Below, piece after piece: positions 19,197 to 28,717 of a stretch of 64,000 bases of DNA. A program made the translations under genes and the position numbers. The stretch lies in contig CADABQ010000006.1 in the NCBI GenBank assembly GCA_902786205.1, positions 1-64,000 on the forward strand, written 5' to 3'. This stretch comes from an uncultured Lachnospiraceae bacterium. GTDB taxonomy: Bacteria > Bacillota > Clostridia > Lachnospirales > Lachnospiraceae. The notes beneath the pieces are model-generated. The model was not told where the DNA came from. It searched no databases and saw nothing but the letters and a program-made list of their open reading frames with translations. The first letter of the stretch is position 1; every line of letters starts with the position of its first letter.

Positions 19197-20036
19197 CTAT
19201 TCTCCTTTTTGCTTTTTAATTAAATCTTTGATTTCTCTTGCACGGTCTTTAATACGTTCACTAGCAGAACGACTGGTAATGATGGTAGATGCTAATCTGG
19301 CTGCTTCATCATATTTTCCAATTCTTCTTGCTAACTCTGCTGTCAAATACGTAACCGTCATTTCATCCATACCGCACATTGGAAACGATTCCTGTGAGAA
19401 CGCTGTCACAAAGCCACCATATGCATTCTGAAGGCATTCTAACTCTGCTGCTTTTAACTCTTTCAACACCGCATCTCTATTTGGTGTATCTTCTGGCAAG
19501 TTTTCAGCCTTTCCGCGATATGTCCATCCCATCTTCAGACATACATAGGCCTTTTCACTGTTTTTGCCACCTTTCACAACTGTACTGGCAAGCACGAGTT
19601 TATAACGAAGTATCGCCTCATCATAGGAATATGCTCCTTCCGGCTGAGGAATTCCTTTAAAATTAATCGAAATTTTATCCTTAATTAATTTTTCCTGTGC
19701 AACTGGCATTGGTTTAAAGAAACGATTTAAAGCAGCAAATCCACATTTTGGACAAACTACAGGCTCATACTTTATCGAATCCGCAGTATCATATATTGGA
19801 CGTAAATCCAATTCTTGTTTTACAAGCTTGTTTTTTCCTGCGCGTATCATCTTGGAAGTAAATTCTTTATCGCAAACAGGGCATTTAAATGTTTTATCAA
19901 ACAAAACATCTACTTCCGTCTTTTTATGTGTAGCTACTGCCTCTCCCTTTTCTTCTTTTGGTGCTTCCTTTTCAAATACCTCTGCTTCTTTCATCTTACC
20001 AAGGCCAAATGCCTCTAATCCTGATAATAACCCCAT
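19197..20036 (-). CDS. DUF2225 zinc-ribbon/TPR-like protein
   Basis: This 279-residue cytoplasmic protein has a zinc-ribbon pair, CPVCDKEFTSK near residue 53 and VVCPKCGFAALNRFF near residue 93. A helical, TPR-like C-terminal half follows, the layout of the DUF2225 family. The start follows GGGGGAAGAAAT. It lies downstream of glnS on the same strand, separated by a MITE-like element (20060-20210) that inserted about 24 bp before its start. Function is unknown. Confidence 0.75.
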   Translation of the reverse strand: MGLLSGLEAFGLGKMKEAEVFEKEAPKEEKGEAVATHKKTEVDVLFDKTFKCPVCDKEFTSKMIRAGKNKLVKQELDLRPIYDTADSIKYEPVVCPKCGFAALNRFFKPMPVAQEKLIKDKISINFKGIPQPEGAYSYDEAILRYKLVLASTVVKGGKNSEKAYVCLKMGWTYRGKAENLPEDTPNRDAVLKELKAAELECLQNAYGGFVTAFSQESFPMCGMDEMTVTYLTAELARRIGKYDEAARLASTIITSRSASERIKDRAREIKDLIKKQKGE

Positions 20037-20059
20037 ATTTCTTCCCCCTTTATATTAAG

Positions 20060-20210
20060 ATGTACTCTCGGAATCTCCCTTGCACCCACTTTTGCGACTG
20101 TTTTTCCGCCAGCTATACACAAATTTAATCAACGTACGCTTCATAAATTTGTGTATATCTGACAAAAACCATTTTGCAAAATCAAGCACAAAGAGACTCC
20201 GAGAGTACAT
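20060..20210 (-). mobile_element. MITE-like element, copy 1
   Basis: This 151-bp element is bounded by ATGTACTCTCGGAATCTC and its near-perfect inverted copy (17 of 18 bases), and flanked by a 4-bp direct duplication TAAG (20056-20059 and 20211-20214). It lies inverted relative to copies 2 and 3 and carries an extra internal block of about 30 bp. It sits between glnS and the DUF2225 gene, and its last base is the first base (plus strand) of the glnS stop codon. It has no coding capacity. Confidence 0.85.
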
Positions 20211-21889
20211 TAAGCTGGTTTATACGAACTTTTCAGTGAAACAATTCGATTAAATACCAACTTATCTCCTGTACTGTCTTTTGCATCCACACAGAAATAT
20301 CCCTGTCTTACAAACTGAAAACTGTCATATGCCTTTGCATTTGCCAATTCTGGCTCAACCCAGGCATTGTCTAATATTTGTAACGAATTTGGATTTAAAT
20401 TTATGTTTCCTTCTTCGTCATAAACTCCCTTTTCTTCGTCTACTATATTTTCATATAGACGAACCGTCGCAGGTTTTGCAGTAGAAGCTTCCACCCAGTG
20501 AATTGTTCCCTTTACTTTTCTACCCGTAAAGCCGGTTCCACATTTTGTTTCTGGATCATACGTACAATGAATTTCTGTCACATTACCATTTTCATCGGTA
20601 ATATATTCCTCACATTTTACAAAATATGCATTCATCAAACGTACTTCATTACCAGGGAATAATCTAAAATATTTTTTTGGTGGATCAATTTTAAAGTCTT
20701 CACGTTCAATGTAAAGCTCTCTACCAAATGGAACTTTTCTTGTCCCAAGCTGATCATTTTCCTGATTATTCACAACATCCAGATACTCAATCTGTCCTTC
20801 TGGGTAATTTGTAATTACAAGTTTTATAGGATCTAAAACAGCCATCATACGACTGCGTTTCAATTTTAAGTCTTCACGAATACAATATTCTAACATAGCA
20901 TAATCTACAGAACTCTGGCTTTTTGATACACCACACAATTCCATAAACTTTCTGATAGATTCTGGTGTAAATCCACGTCTTCTTAATGCCGCAATAGATA
21001 CCAATCTTGGGTCATCCCAACCATCTACAATTCCGTCTTCAACCAATTTTTTAATATAGCGTTTTCCAGTTACTACATTTTGCAAATATAACTTAGAAAA
21101 TTCGATCTGTTTTGGAGGATTTTCCCATTCCAATTCACGCAATACCCAATCATACAATGGTCTATGATCTTCAAATTCCAATGTACAAATGGAGTGTGTC
21201 ACACCTTCAATTGCATCTTCAATTGGATGCGCAAAGTCATACATTGGATATACACACCACTTATCTCCAGTATTATGATGTGTCATACGTGCTACACGAT
21301 ATAAAATTGGATCACGCATATTAATATTTGGCGATGCCATATCTATTTTAGCACGAAGTACCATAGAACCATCCGGATACTTTCCTGCCTTCATTTCTTC
21401 AAAAAGGCGAAGATTTTCTTCCATCTCACGATCTCTATACGGACTGTTCTTTCCTGGTTCTGTAAGTGTACCTCTGTATTCTCTAATCTGCTCTGGCGTT
21501 AACTGACAAACGTAAGCTTTTCCTTTTTTTATAAGCTTAATAGCCGCTTCATACATCTGATCAAAATAGTTAGATGCATAAAAAATCTCCGCTTTCTTTT
21601 CTCCTGTAAGCCACTCAACATCTTCTTGAATCGATTGTACAAACTCTGTCTTTTCTTTAGTAGGATTTGTATCATCAAATCGTAAATTCCATCTTCCATT
21701 ATATTCTTTTGCAAGTCCCGCATTTAATAAAATTGATTTTGCATGTCCTATATGAAGATAGCCATTTGGTTCTGGAGGAAATCTTGTTACAACTTCTTTG
21801 TAAGTTCCCTCTGCCAAATCTTTTTCGATAATCTGTTCAATAAAATTTTTCGAAATCACTTCGCTCTTTTCTGAAACATTTTCCACCAT
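20210..21889 (-). CDS. glnS: Glutaminyl-tRNA synthetase
   Basis: This 559-residue class I synthetase attaches glutamine to tRNA-Gln. The HIGH motif is [14 protein letters not shown] near residue 40, FDDTNPTKE follows, and the GlnRS-specific [12 protein letters not shown] is present. [13 protein letters not shown] sits where the KMSKS loop is expected, a diverged form. The C-terminal anticodon-binding beta barrels are intact. The ATG follows AAGGAGGAGAC. Its stop codon coincides with the boundary of the MITE-like element. The promoter at 22044-22072 gives a leader of about 150 bases. Confidence 0.95.
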   Translation of the reverse strand: MVENVSEKSEVISKNFIEQIIEKDLAEGTYKEVVTRFPPEPNGYLHIGHAKSILLNAGLAKEYNGRWNLRFDDTNPTKEKTEFVQSIQEDVEWLTGEKKAEIFYASNYFDQMYEAAIKLIKKGKAYVCQLTPEQIREYRGTLTEPGKNSPYRDREMEENLRLFEEMKAGKYPDGSMVLRAKIDMASPNINMRDPILYRVARMTHHNTGDKWCVYPMYDFAHPIEDAIEGVTHSICTLEFEDHRPLYDWVLRELEWENPPKQIEFSKLYLQNVVTGKRYIKKLVEDGIVDGWDDPRLVSIAALRRRGFTPESIRKFMELCGVSKSQSSVDYAMLEYCIREDLKLKRSRMMAVLDPIKLVITNYPEGQIEYLDVVNNQENDQLGTRKVPFGRELYIEREDFKIDPPKKYFRLFPGNEVRLMNAYFVKCEEYITDENGNVTEIHCTYDPETKCGTGFTGRKVKGTIHWVEASTAKPATVRLYENIVDEEKGVYDEEGNINLNPNSLQILDNAWVEPELANAKAYDSFQFVRQGYFCVDAKDSTGDKLVFNRIVSLKSSYKPA

Positions 21890-22043
21890 GTCTCCTCCTT
21901 AAGTATCCATCGTATTCCTTTTCATTGCAGTCTTTTTCTACTACGGAACATTTTCTTTTCAAGATGCACTTTCCTAAAAAATCACACACACTTGCGTGGC
22001 ATCCGCCTTCTGAGCAAAAAACTACACATTAATTCAATGATTT

Positions 22044-22072
22044 ATTATAGCACATATTTTCCTATAATGCAA
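22044..22072 (-). promoter_or_regulatory. Promoter for glnS
   Basis: On the minus strand TTGCAT (22067-22072) and TATAAT (22044-22049) are 17 bp apart. The -35 element touches the terminator of the upstream hydrolase gene. No T-box consensus was found in the roughly 150-base leader. Confidence 0.7.
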
Positions 22073-22105
22073 AAAGAGTTTCGCAAATCTGCGAAACTCT
22101 TTTTT
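22071..22105. terminator. Bidirectional intrinsic terminator
   Basis: AAAAAGAGTTTCGCA and TGCGAAACTCTTTTT form a perfect 15-bp stem with a four-base loop (22071-22105), just after the hydrolase gene. Confidence 0.92.
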
Positions 22106-22123
22106 CGTTACTATTTTCCATAT

Positions 22124-22936
22124 TTATTTAAACTGATGATGTTTAATCGTCAATTTTGCACCCGCTACTCTTCTACTAAAGAAATGATAACTTTTCATAT
22201 TATAATTTCTACCGTTATACTTGACCATTTTATCTCCATTTAATACAGCTTTGGCTGCTTTTATACAAGCCTTTTCTGTTGCAGAAACAAATTTTCCTGA
22301 CTCATATCTTCGTAGTGCTCGTGCTAAGGAACCATTTGATACTGGTCCAAACTGATGTTTTTGATAGATAACGCCTTTTACAGAATTCGGGAATGAAGCA
22401 GACTTCTTTCTGTTCATTACTACAATACCAACTGCCTTTTTTCCTGCATAAGGTTCACATCCTGCCTCACAATAAATAATGCAAGACATATACTTCAACT
22501 CGGTTTCTGTGTATTTCTTCTTTTTTACACTTTTCTTTTTTACACTTTTCTTTTTTGCAGCCGGTTTAACCACAGACATCGCTTTGATGTTATTTTTTTT
22601 AACTACTGTAGGCTTTTTATCAACCATTGACGATGTCGCTGTATCTTTTTTCTCCACAGCTGCTCCTGTTGTTGTGCTTTTTACAGCTGCATTTGTTACT
22701 ACTTCTGCACCCATTTTCACAGCTCCCTCGGTTGCTGTGTTTACTGCAGACTGTGTCACAATTGCTGCACCTGTAACAGTGTCTTGGTAATCCTGTTGTC
22801 TGTCATTTTCTTGTGTCATCTTGTTGTTGCTTATTATAGCAGTATCCACAGTAGTTGCTCCAGCTACGACTGTATTTTGTCCAGTAACACATATCCCGCA
22901 TAACAATCCCGCTATAATAATCTTATTTAATTTCAT
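22124..22936 (-). CDS. Secreted cell wall hydrolase, SleB family
   Basis: This is 270 residues from the ATG at 22936, which has AAAAGGAGATTAACT upstream (the frame opens earlier at 22966). A signal peptide covers residues 1 to about 27 (MKLNKIIIAGLLCGICVTGQ). A Thr/Ala/Val-rich spacer leads to a Lys-rich KKKSV tandem repeat encoded by 15-bp DNA repeats, and then the SleB/Hydrolase_2 domain. That domain shows CIIYCEAGCEPYAGKKAVG with the catalytic glutamate, VMNR and a Phe-Gly-Pro motif. Such enzymes are lytic transglycosylases acting on spore cortex or wall peptidoglycan. With no ypeB adjacent, a wall-remodelling role is as likely as germination. Confidence 0.85.
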   Translation of the reverse strand: MKLNKIIIAGLLCGICVTGQNTVVAGATTVDTAIISNNKMTQENDRQQDYQDTVTGAAIVTQSAVNTATEGAVKMGAEVVTNAAVKSTTTGAAVEKKDTATSSMVDKKPTVVKKNNIKAMSVVKPAAKKKSVKKKSVKKKKYTETELKYMSCIIYCEAGCEPYAGKKAVGIVVMNRKKSASFPNSVKGVIYQKHQFGPVSNGSLARALRRYESGKFVSATEKACIKAAKAVLNGDKMVKYNGRNYNMKSYHFFSRRVAGAKLTIKHHQFK

Positions 22937-22966
22937 AGTTAATCTCCTTTTCCTGCCTCCGTGCAA

Positions 22967-23304
22967 TATGTAATCTCTAACACATAAAACACATCTCTGT
23001 TTTCAAATTACTTTTTATTCCTTTGGTCAGTAACAGTTGCTCACTACGCATAAGAGTATAACGGCAGATTGTGTCAAAATCAACCCCGTTTCCGATGACA
23101 TTTTTTTACATTTTTCAATCTGTTAAAAATTTTTGTACACTTTTTAACCAAATTTTAATCTTTCTTTTTTTATTTTTTATACAAATTCAACATTGTATTC
23201 TGAAGTACTTTTTTTCTGATATGGTAACCCCTTAAAATCCAGGAAATAATTTTGTTAAGTTTGTAGATTTTTTTTCGCAACTATAATTCATGCACAAAAC
23301 ATTT
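22967..23304. other. Intergenic region of about 340 bp
   Basis: It holds the hydrolase promoter at 23055-23083 and a GTAACAGTT motif near 23029 that resembles the palindromic repeat units elsewhere. The remainder (about 23090-23290) is very AT-rich with no open frame, terminator or recognised RNA motif. Confidence 0.5.
23055..23083 (-). promoter_or_regulatory. Promoter for the SleB-type hydrolase
   Basis: TTGATT (23078-23083) and TATACT (23055-23060) on the minus strand are 17 bp apart, giving a leader of about 110 bases. A TTGACA overlaps the spacer but is too near the -10. Confidence 0.5.
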
Positions 23305-24099
23305 CTAGTTTTCTTTGCATTTTTTTAGAACTTTTTCATAACTCATCTCTCCGCCAAATAGGTCTAAAGCACTACCTATCGTGACATTAATTCTATTTTT
23401 TCCCAATTTTTTTAATGCGTCCAAATCAGAAAAAGACCCCACTCCGCCAGCATATGTAGTCTGATTTCCTTCATTTTTTGCTAATATTGATACTAATTCT
23501 TTTTCAATTCCATTGGATTTTCCCTCCACATCAACTGCATGTACAAGAAATTCGTCACAATACGATGCCAATGTTTGTAATGTTTTTTCTGTCAAAATCA
23601 TATCTGTAAATTTTTGCCAACGGTCTGTAACCACAACGTACTGTTCTTTTCCTTGTTCCAAAATTTGCTTTCTACAACTTAAGTCTAACACAAGATGTTC
23701 TTTTCCAACTTCTCTTACAAGTTTCTCCAGATTTGCATAATTTATTTTTCCGTCTTTAAACACATACGATGTCACGATTACATGCGAAGCTCCCTGCTCC
23801 AAAAAATAAGCAGCATTCGTTTCATTTATACCACCACCGATTTGTAATCCTTTTGGATAAGCAGATAAAGCACTTTTCGCCTGTTCTACATCCGCCTTAT
23901 AATATTCATTCCCTACTGGATTTAATAAGATAATATGTCCACCTTTTAATCCGTCTCTTTGGTACATGTTCGCATAAAATGCCCCATCTAATTCAGAAAC
24001 AAAATTTTCCTTTGCATGGTTTCCCCGGTCCTTTAAACTGCCACCAACGATCTGCTTTACTTTTCCATTATGAATATCAATACATGGTCTAAATTCCAT
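23305..24099 (-). CDS. hisA: HisA, eukaryotic HIS6-like ProFAR isomerase
   Basis: This 264-residue TIM-barrel enzyme isomerises ProFAR to PRFAR in histidine biosynthesis. It begins FRPCIDIHNGKVKQIVGG and contains QIGGGINETN and TYAGGVGSFSDL, the two phosphate-binding half-barrels. The overall pattern (HIILLNPVGNEYY, VLDLSCRK, FLVHAVDVEGKSNGIEKELV) resembles the eukaryotic HIS6 branch more than classical bacterial HisA. It stands alone, with no other his gene in the window. The start has GCAGGAGGAAGAAAA upstream. Confidence 0.82.
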   Translation of the reverse strand: MEFRPCIDIHNGKVKQIVGGSLKDRGNHAKENFVSELDGAFYANMYQRDGLKGGHIILLNPVGNEYYKADVEQAKSALSAYPKGLQIGGGINETNAAYFLEQGASHVIVTSYVFKDGKINYANLEKLVREVGKEHLVLDLSCRKQILEQGKEQYVVVTDRWQKFTDMILTEKTLQTLASYCDEFLVHAVDVEGKSNGIEKELVSILAKNEGNQTTYAGGVGSFSDLDALKKLGKNRINVTIGSALDLFGGEMSYEKVLKKCKEN

Positions 24100-24383
24100 T
24101 TTTCTTCCTCCTGCACTGTTTTTTCTTATTACAATTTACTGAATAAGCAAATATTTGTCAACATTACCCTTGTTTTTTCTATTATTTTCAAATCTTCCCT
24201 ATCCAATCTCCCACATTTGTACGATATATATAATGAAGTGATGCCTGAATCAAAAATTTGTACTATGAACTCTGTGGCTTATTATGTATTTTATACCCAC
24301 ACGAACTGGTTCAAACTTTTTGAAGTTGGTATCAAACCTTTCTATAATCAATATTTTTAGAATAAAAATTAGGAGGCACGACA

Positions 24384-25667
24384 ATGAATATGTTAGAATA
24401 TTTAGCGCAAAAGAAAGATACTATGCATACGGTTTCACATCCTTTGGCACAAAATTCTGCAAATTTTAAATATATATACTGTTTTGGATTGGCTGTACTT
24501 GTATACGGTTACAAAGATCAACTACAAGCAACCCTGGATTGTTTTTCTTCTATATTAAATAGTTTAAAAATCGACCCAGAGCAACAAAAGAAATTGCCCG
24601 TGCAGGTTAAAAACTATTTTGATTTAAAAATAACCGAAGTCTTTCGTACTATTTCAAACAAACAGGAACAGTATTGTTTTATTGCAGACTTGTACCGCCT
24701 TTCTTTTTTTGGTCTCGTTTCACCCACATACAGTCATGATATTATAGACGGGTATTGTCAAGTCTTTAATTTTAGTGCCTCTGAAACTTCTTTTTTAAAA
24801 GAATTTACAAACTTAGGATACCAAACTACGGAGGATCTAAAAAAGCATACACTTTCTTATTATGATACAAAATTAGATTCCGCAGTTCAATTATATGAAA
24901 GCTTTAAACATTCTGGATATGACATTACTACTCCAATTTTAGAATATATTTTTCCATCCTTTTCTTTAACAAATGAAATAGAAGACTTACTTTTAGACGA
25001 TGGATCCATCCAACGATTTGAATCTAATTTAAGAATACGTGGAAATCTTACAATTTCTAACTGTAGTACAGTTGTATTTGACCATGCAAACATAAAAATA
25101 GATGGTACGATTACGATAAAAAATGGTAAAATTATCATTCGCAATTCTGAAATTTTGGTAGAACGCTGTACACAGCCTTATTTACTTTCCATTACAGATA
25201 CCCCTAATATTCGGATTGAACATACTACCATTGATTGTAATCACCAAACCGCTTTTTTAACCCAAAATAGCGGCCAATTAAAATTACGAAACACAAACAT
25301 AAAAAACTGTACACAAAATCCAGCCATTAATTTTTCTGGTAATTCGGCGGATATTAGTACTTCCAACTTTGAAAGTTGTGCAAATGGAGCCATTCTCAAT
25401 ACTTCAAAAAAGGACTTATTTATCGCCTCCTGCTCGTTCTCAGATTGTTATAACCTGCATGGCGGCGCAATTCATTCTCATTCGTTTGCAAATACGACTA
25501 TTTACAATTGTGTGTTCCAAGACTGTCATGCCAAATATTTAGGTGGAGCCATCTATTTTTCCAATTTGAAATATGGTCAAAGTATATTGCAATGTAAATT
25601 TGAAAATTGTTCTCCCACAGATAGTATCTTATTTAATGTATACGACCACAAACAAACTTTCCAATAA
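24384..25667 (+). CDS. Cytoplasmic beta-helix repeat protein A
   Basis: This 427-residue protein has no signal peptide. Residues 1 to about 200 are helical, with a segment (QYCFIADLYRLSFFGLVSP onward) suggestive of a TerB-like helical bundle. Residues about 205-427 form a right-handed parallel beta-helix of short turns with the recurring pattern asparagine, cysteine, x, phenylalanine, x, x, cysteine, and Gly-Gly-Ala-Ile (HGGAIHSHSF, YLGGAIYF). It is followed 30 bp later by a longer paralogue, so the two are co-transcribed. The start follows TTAGGAGGCACGACA. Function is unknown. Confidence 0.65.
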   Translation: MNMLEYLAQKKDTMHTVSHPLAQNSANFKYIYCFGLAVLVYGYKDQLQATLDCFSSILNSLKIDPEQQKKLPVQVKNYFDLKITEVFRTISNKQEQYCFIADLYRLSFFGLVSPTYSHDIIDGYCQVFNFSASETSFLKEFTNLGYQTTEDLKKHTLSYYDTKLDSAVQLYESFKHSGYDITTPILEYIFPSFSLTNEIEDLLLDDGSIQRFESNLRIRGNLTISNCSTVVFDHANIKIDGTITIKNGKIIIRNSEILVERCTQPYLLSITDTPNIRIEHTTIDCNHQTAFLTQNSGQLKLRNTNIKNCTQNPAINFSGNSADISTSNFESCANGAILNTSKKDLFIASCSFSDCYNLHGGAIHSHSFANTTIYNCVFQDCHAKYLGGAIYFSNLKYGQSILQCKFENCSPTDSILFNVYDHKQTFQ

Positions 25668-25697
25668 AGAAATAAGTAATAAGAAAGGAGACGCATT

Positions 25698-27563
25698 ATG
25701 CGTGTTGGTACCTTAACGAAATTTAACAAAAAGAAAAATTTATGGATTTCCAGAAAACACCCTTTATATATGGAAGCTACTGGATTTAAAACATTATACG
25801 CTGCGGCTGTTTTAATGCACACTCGCTTAAATAATAAAACAAATCCTTTTAGCAATTTTGAATTGGAGCGTTTAATTACGAAGGGATTTTCTTTATCTTC
25901 TAAAGATACTATTACCATCATGAATCTTTCTAAAGATGTGCAATTTCTAATTGATGAAATTGTTGCCGCCTTAGAAACAAGGAAAAAAAAGCTTTTCTTT
26001 TTGTTAGACTTATACACCGTTTCTATGTCTGATTACAATATTTCTGTAAATGAACAAAAATCACTTGACCTATTTGCAGATTTACTTGAATTTACAGAAG
26101 AAGAACGCAACCTCATTTTACAATTTGTTTCTTCTGCCTATTGTAATGAATATGACAACTGCCTGGTTCTTTATCACAAAATGCAGACAAATGGTTGGCC
26201 AGTTACTATGACAGACCTTTCTTATTATATGGTTAGTTACCCTTATACAGAAAATGTGCATCCCGAAGATATCAAAGAAGAGACTACATACTATTTTCGT
26301 GGAAATTGTTGCTTTCACGGTACCATTACCATTCCTGCAAAAACAACTGTACATATTTCGAATGCAATTGTGTCGATCGAGCAAAATTTTATCATAGAAG
26401 GCGGAACATTGCTGATAGAAAATAGTTCTGTAGAATTTTCAAAAGAAACACCTAGTAGCACTTTTCAACACGCTTTTATTCGTAGTCACCGAAACTCTAC
26501 GATTCAATTAAAAAACTGTACTTTCCAATGCAGTCACAATGGTGGATTATTATCTGCAAGTCACAGTCTTATCAAAATAACAGATTGTACGATCAAAGAT
26601 ACCAGTTTCATATCTGCGCTTGTCATAAATGGTGATACTGCACGCATCCAAAATTGTACATTTAAGAACTGTTTTTCCTCTCAAAATGGTGGTGCTATTT
26701 TTATTCAATATGGAAATGCACAAATAAAACAATGCAACTTTACAAATTGTAATTCTCATAATGGTGGTGCTATTTTTGCCAATAAACATACCATTATTAC
26801 AAACTGCTACTTTGATAATTGCTGTGCTGTTGAATTTGGAAGTGCTATTTATTATAATGGACCAATACGTGCAAACATTGAGAATTGTAACTACTCCCAT
26901 TGTTATCCGAAAGATGATGTTATTATCCAATATATAGCTAGTAAAAAAACTTATTTTATCACCAAAGAAACTCTTCTCCGTTATTCTACCATTTTTAATT
27001 GTCCTGTCGTTGTAGATGATTTTGGTGTTTTAGAAATCCAAAATTGTACCGTTTATTTACGATATACACTTTTATGTAAAGGTACACTTCTTATGAAAAA
27101 CAGCAAAGTATTTGGTTGGAATTTGGAAGGACGAGATTTATTTTCCTTTGAAACACCTAAAAATTGTCATTTTTCTAATTGTGAATTTGATGGAATGGAA
27201 CAGCATGGTATCTTTCGTGCGGTTCGTGCCAGACTGCATATTAGCGGTTGTATTTTTCGGAATACGGCAAATGGTCGAGCCATTTATAATGCGTTTCTTC
27301 CTATTATAGATAATTGCATTTTTTCTTATTGTCAGGAAGGAGCCGTATATTGCCACGCAGGAAAAATCACAAATTCACAATTTATTAATTGTCATGCACG
27401 AAGTGGCGGTGGTATTATTATGTATGGTGCAAGAGGCGAAATTGAACACTGCCACTTTGAGCGTTGCACTTCCAACTATAGTGGTGGGGCGATTGATAGT
27501 TCTGGCAGTTATCATATTGTAAATTGTTCTTATATAGATTGTAAACCAGATAATGTTTCTTAA
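25698..27563 (+). CDS. Cytoplasmic beta-helix repeat protein B
   Basis: This 621-residue paralogue of the preceding gene starts after AAAGGAGACGCATT. It has a helical N-terminal domain to about residue 190 (KKLFFLLDLYTVSMSDYNIS, then a segment with FTEEERNLIL) and no signal peptide. From about 195 to the end it is a long parallel beta-helix with at least ten Cys-containing turns such as IQNCTFKNCFSSQNGGAIFI and IKQCNFTNCNSHNGGAIFA. The many cysteines in a protein that lacks an export signal are notable. A strong terminator follows at 27569-27613. Function is unknown. Confidence 0.65.
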   Translation: MRVGTLTKFNKKKNLWISRKHPLYMEATGFKTLYAAAVLMHTRLNNKTNPFSNFELERLITKGFSLSSKDTITIMNLSKDVQFLIDEIVAALETRKKKLFFLLDLYTVSMSDYNISVNEQKSLDLFADLLEFTEEERNLILQFVSSAYCNEYDNCLVLYHKMQTNGWPVTMTDLSYYMVSYPYTENVHPEDIKEETTYYFRGNCCFHGTITIPAKTTVHISNAIVSIEQNFIIEGGTLLIENSSVEFSKETPSSTFQHAFIRSHRNSTIQLKNCTFQCSHNGGLLSASHSLIKITDCTIKDTSFISALVINGDTARIQNCTFKNCFSSQNGGAIFIQYGNAQIKQCNFTNCNSHNGGAIFANKHTIITNCYFDNCCAVEFGSAIYYNGPIRANIENCNYSHCYPKDDVIIQYIASKKTYFITKETLLRYSTIFNCPVVVDDFGVLEIQNCTVYLRYTLLCKGTLLMKNSKVFGWNLEGRDLFSFETPKNCHFSNCEFDGMEQHGIFRAVRARLHISGCIFRNTANGRAIYNAFLPIIDNCIFSYCQEGAVYCHAGKITNSQFINCHARSGGGIIMYGARGEIEHCHFERCTSNYSGGAIDSSGSYHIVNCSYIDCKPDNVS

Positions 27564-27568
27564 ATGTC

Positions 27569-27613
27569 AAAAGGTGCTGTTCCATAGTAATAATCTACGG
27601 AACAACACCTTTT
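27569..27613. terminator. Bidirectional terminator
   Basis: AAAAGGTGCTGTTCC and GGAACAACACCTTT pair with one mismatch around a 15-base loop, between two convergent genes. Confidence 0.85.
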
Positions 27614-27624
27614 CTATCCTTTTT

Positions 27625-28590
27625 CTATTTTGCTTGATAATCCTGATCATTCAAGAAGCTTTCTACTATATATCTTGGACGTTGTTTTGTTTCCATATAT
27701 ATTTTTCCAACATATTCTCCAATTACACCTAACGCTATCATTTGAATACCACCAATAAACCAAACAGAAATCAAAATACTTGACCAGCCTGCAACGGTAT
27801 CCCCCATACAATGACGCACAATAGAATATATCATCATGATCAACGCTATAATAAAGAATACCACTCCGCCCGTCGTTACAAAACGGATTGGTTTTGTACT
27901 TAGGGATGTAATTCCCTCCATAGCAAAGGATAACATTTTTTTCAATGGATATTTACTTTCTCCAGCAAATCGTTCATTTCTTTCATATGTAACAACAGTA
28001 GAAGGATAACCGATCATCGGAACAATTCCTCGCAAAAACAAATTAACTTCTTTAAATTGAGCTAACCCTTCTAATGCTCTTTTGCTCATCAATCTGCAAT
28101 CTGCATGATTAAATACAACTTCTCCACCTAATGCATTTGTTAATTTATAAAAACTTTCTGCAGTAAAACGCTTGAAAAAGGTATCCGTTTCACGTTTACT
28201 TCTTGCACCGTATACAATATCATTTCCATTGTAATATTCGGTTAACATATCATCAATTACACCAATATCATCCTGCAAATCTGCATCCATAGAAATAATC
28301 ATATCTGCACAATCCTTTGCTGTCATAAGACCTGCTAAAAGTGCATTTTGATGTCCACGATTTCGGCTTAAATTAACTCCACTAAACATCGGATTTTTTT
28401 CATGTAGTTCTTTTATAATATTCCATGTCTGATCCTTCGATCCATCATTTACAAATACAATTCGACTCTTATCACTAATTTTTCCTGCTGCAATTAGTGC
28501 CTCATATTTTTCCTTCAATTGTCTGGATGTCTCAGGTAGTACTTCTTCTTCATTATAACATGGCAATACCATATACAAAATATCGCTCAT
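27625..28590 (-). CDS. Family 2 glycosyltransferase with two membrane helices (DPM1/GtrB type)
   Basis: This 321-residue protein has a GT2 catalytic domain (PCYNEEEVL, FVNDGSKDQTW, ISMDADLQDD as the DxD motif). Two C-terminal transmembrane helices lie at about 235-258 and 270-292. That layout is typical of enzymes that load a sugar on undecaprenyl phosphate for surface glycan decoration. It lies at the distal end of the polysaccharide locus but has its own promoter at 28688-28717. A dedicated flippase or second transferase is not adjacent. Confidence 0.85.
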   Translation of the reverse strand: MSDILYMVLPCYNEEEVLPETSRQLKEKYEALIAAGKISDKSRIVFVNDGSKDQTWNIIKELHEKNPMFSGVNLSRNRGHQNALLAGLMTAKDCADMIISMDADLQDDIGVIDDMLTEYYNGNDIVYGARSKRETDTFFKRFTAESFYKLTNALGGEVVFNHADCRLMSKRALEGLAQFKEVNLFLRGIVPMIGYPSTVVTYERNERFAGESKYPLKKMLSFAMEGITSLSTKPIRFVTTGGVVFFIIALIMMIYSIVRHCMGDTVAGWSSILISVWFIGGIQMIALGVIGEYVGKIYMETKQRPRYIVESFLNDQDYQAK

Positions 28591-28687
28591 CTCTAGACCT
28601 CCTAGTCCTTTTTCTTAATCTTCCATTTTGTAAAGCTGCATATATACTATGCAACCCTGTAGTAGAGAACTCTATTCGCTATCCTTC

Positions 28688-28717
28688 ATTATAACATAGA
28701 ATACAATAAATACACAA
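28688..28717 (-). promoter_or_regulatory. Promoter for the DPM1-like glycosyltransferase
   Basis: TTGTGT (28712-28717) and TATAAT (28688-28693) on the minus strand are spaced 18 bp, directly after the stop of the large secreted protein gene. Confidence 0.55.

Noticed and set aside
21890..22040. T-box leader before glnS
   Set aside because: The conserved AGGGTGGNACCGCG element and a following terminator are not present; only a loosely similar GGATGCCACGC occurs.
22505..22560. Tandem 15-bp repeats that could suggest a CRISPR or VNTR locus
   Set aside because: They lie in frame inside the hydrolase gene and encode a KKKSV linker; there are no spacers.
24384..27563. Beta-helix pair as phage tailspikes
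   Set aside because: No phage structural, lysis or integrase genes are nearby and the N-terminal domains do not resemble tail-attachment domains.
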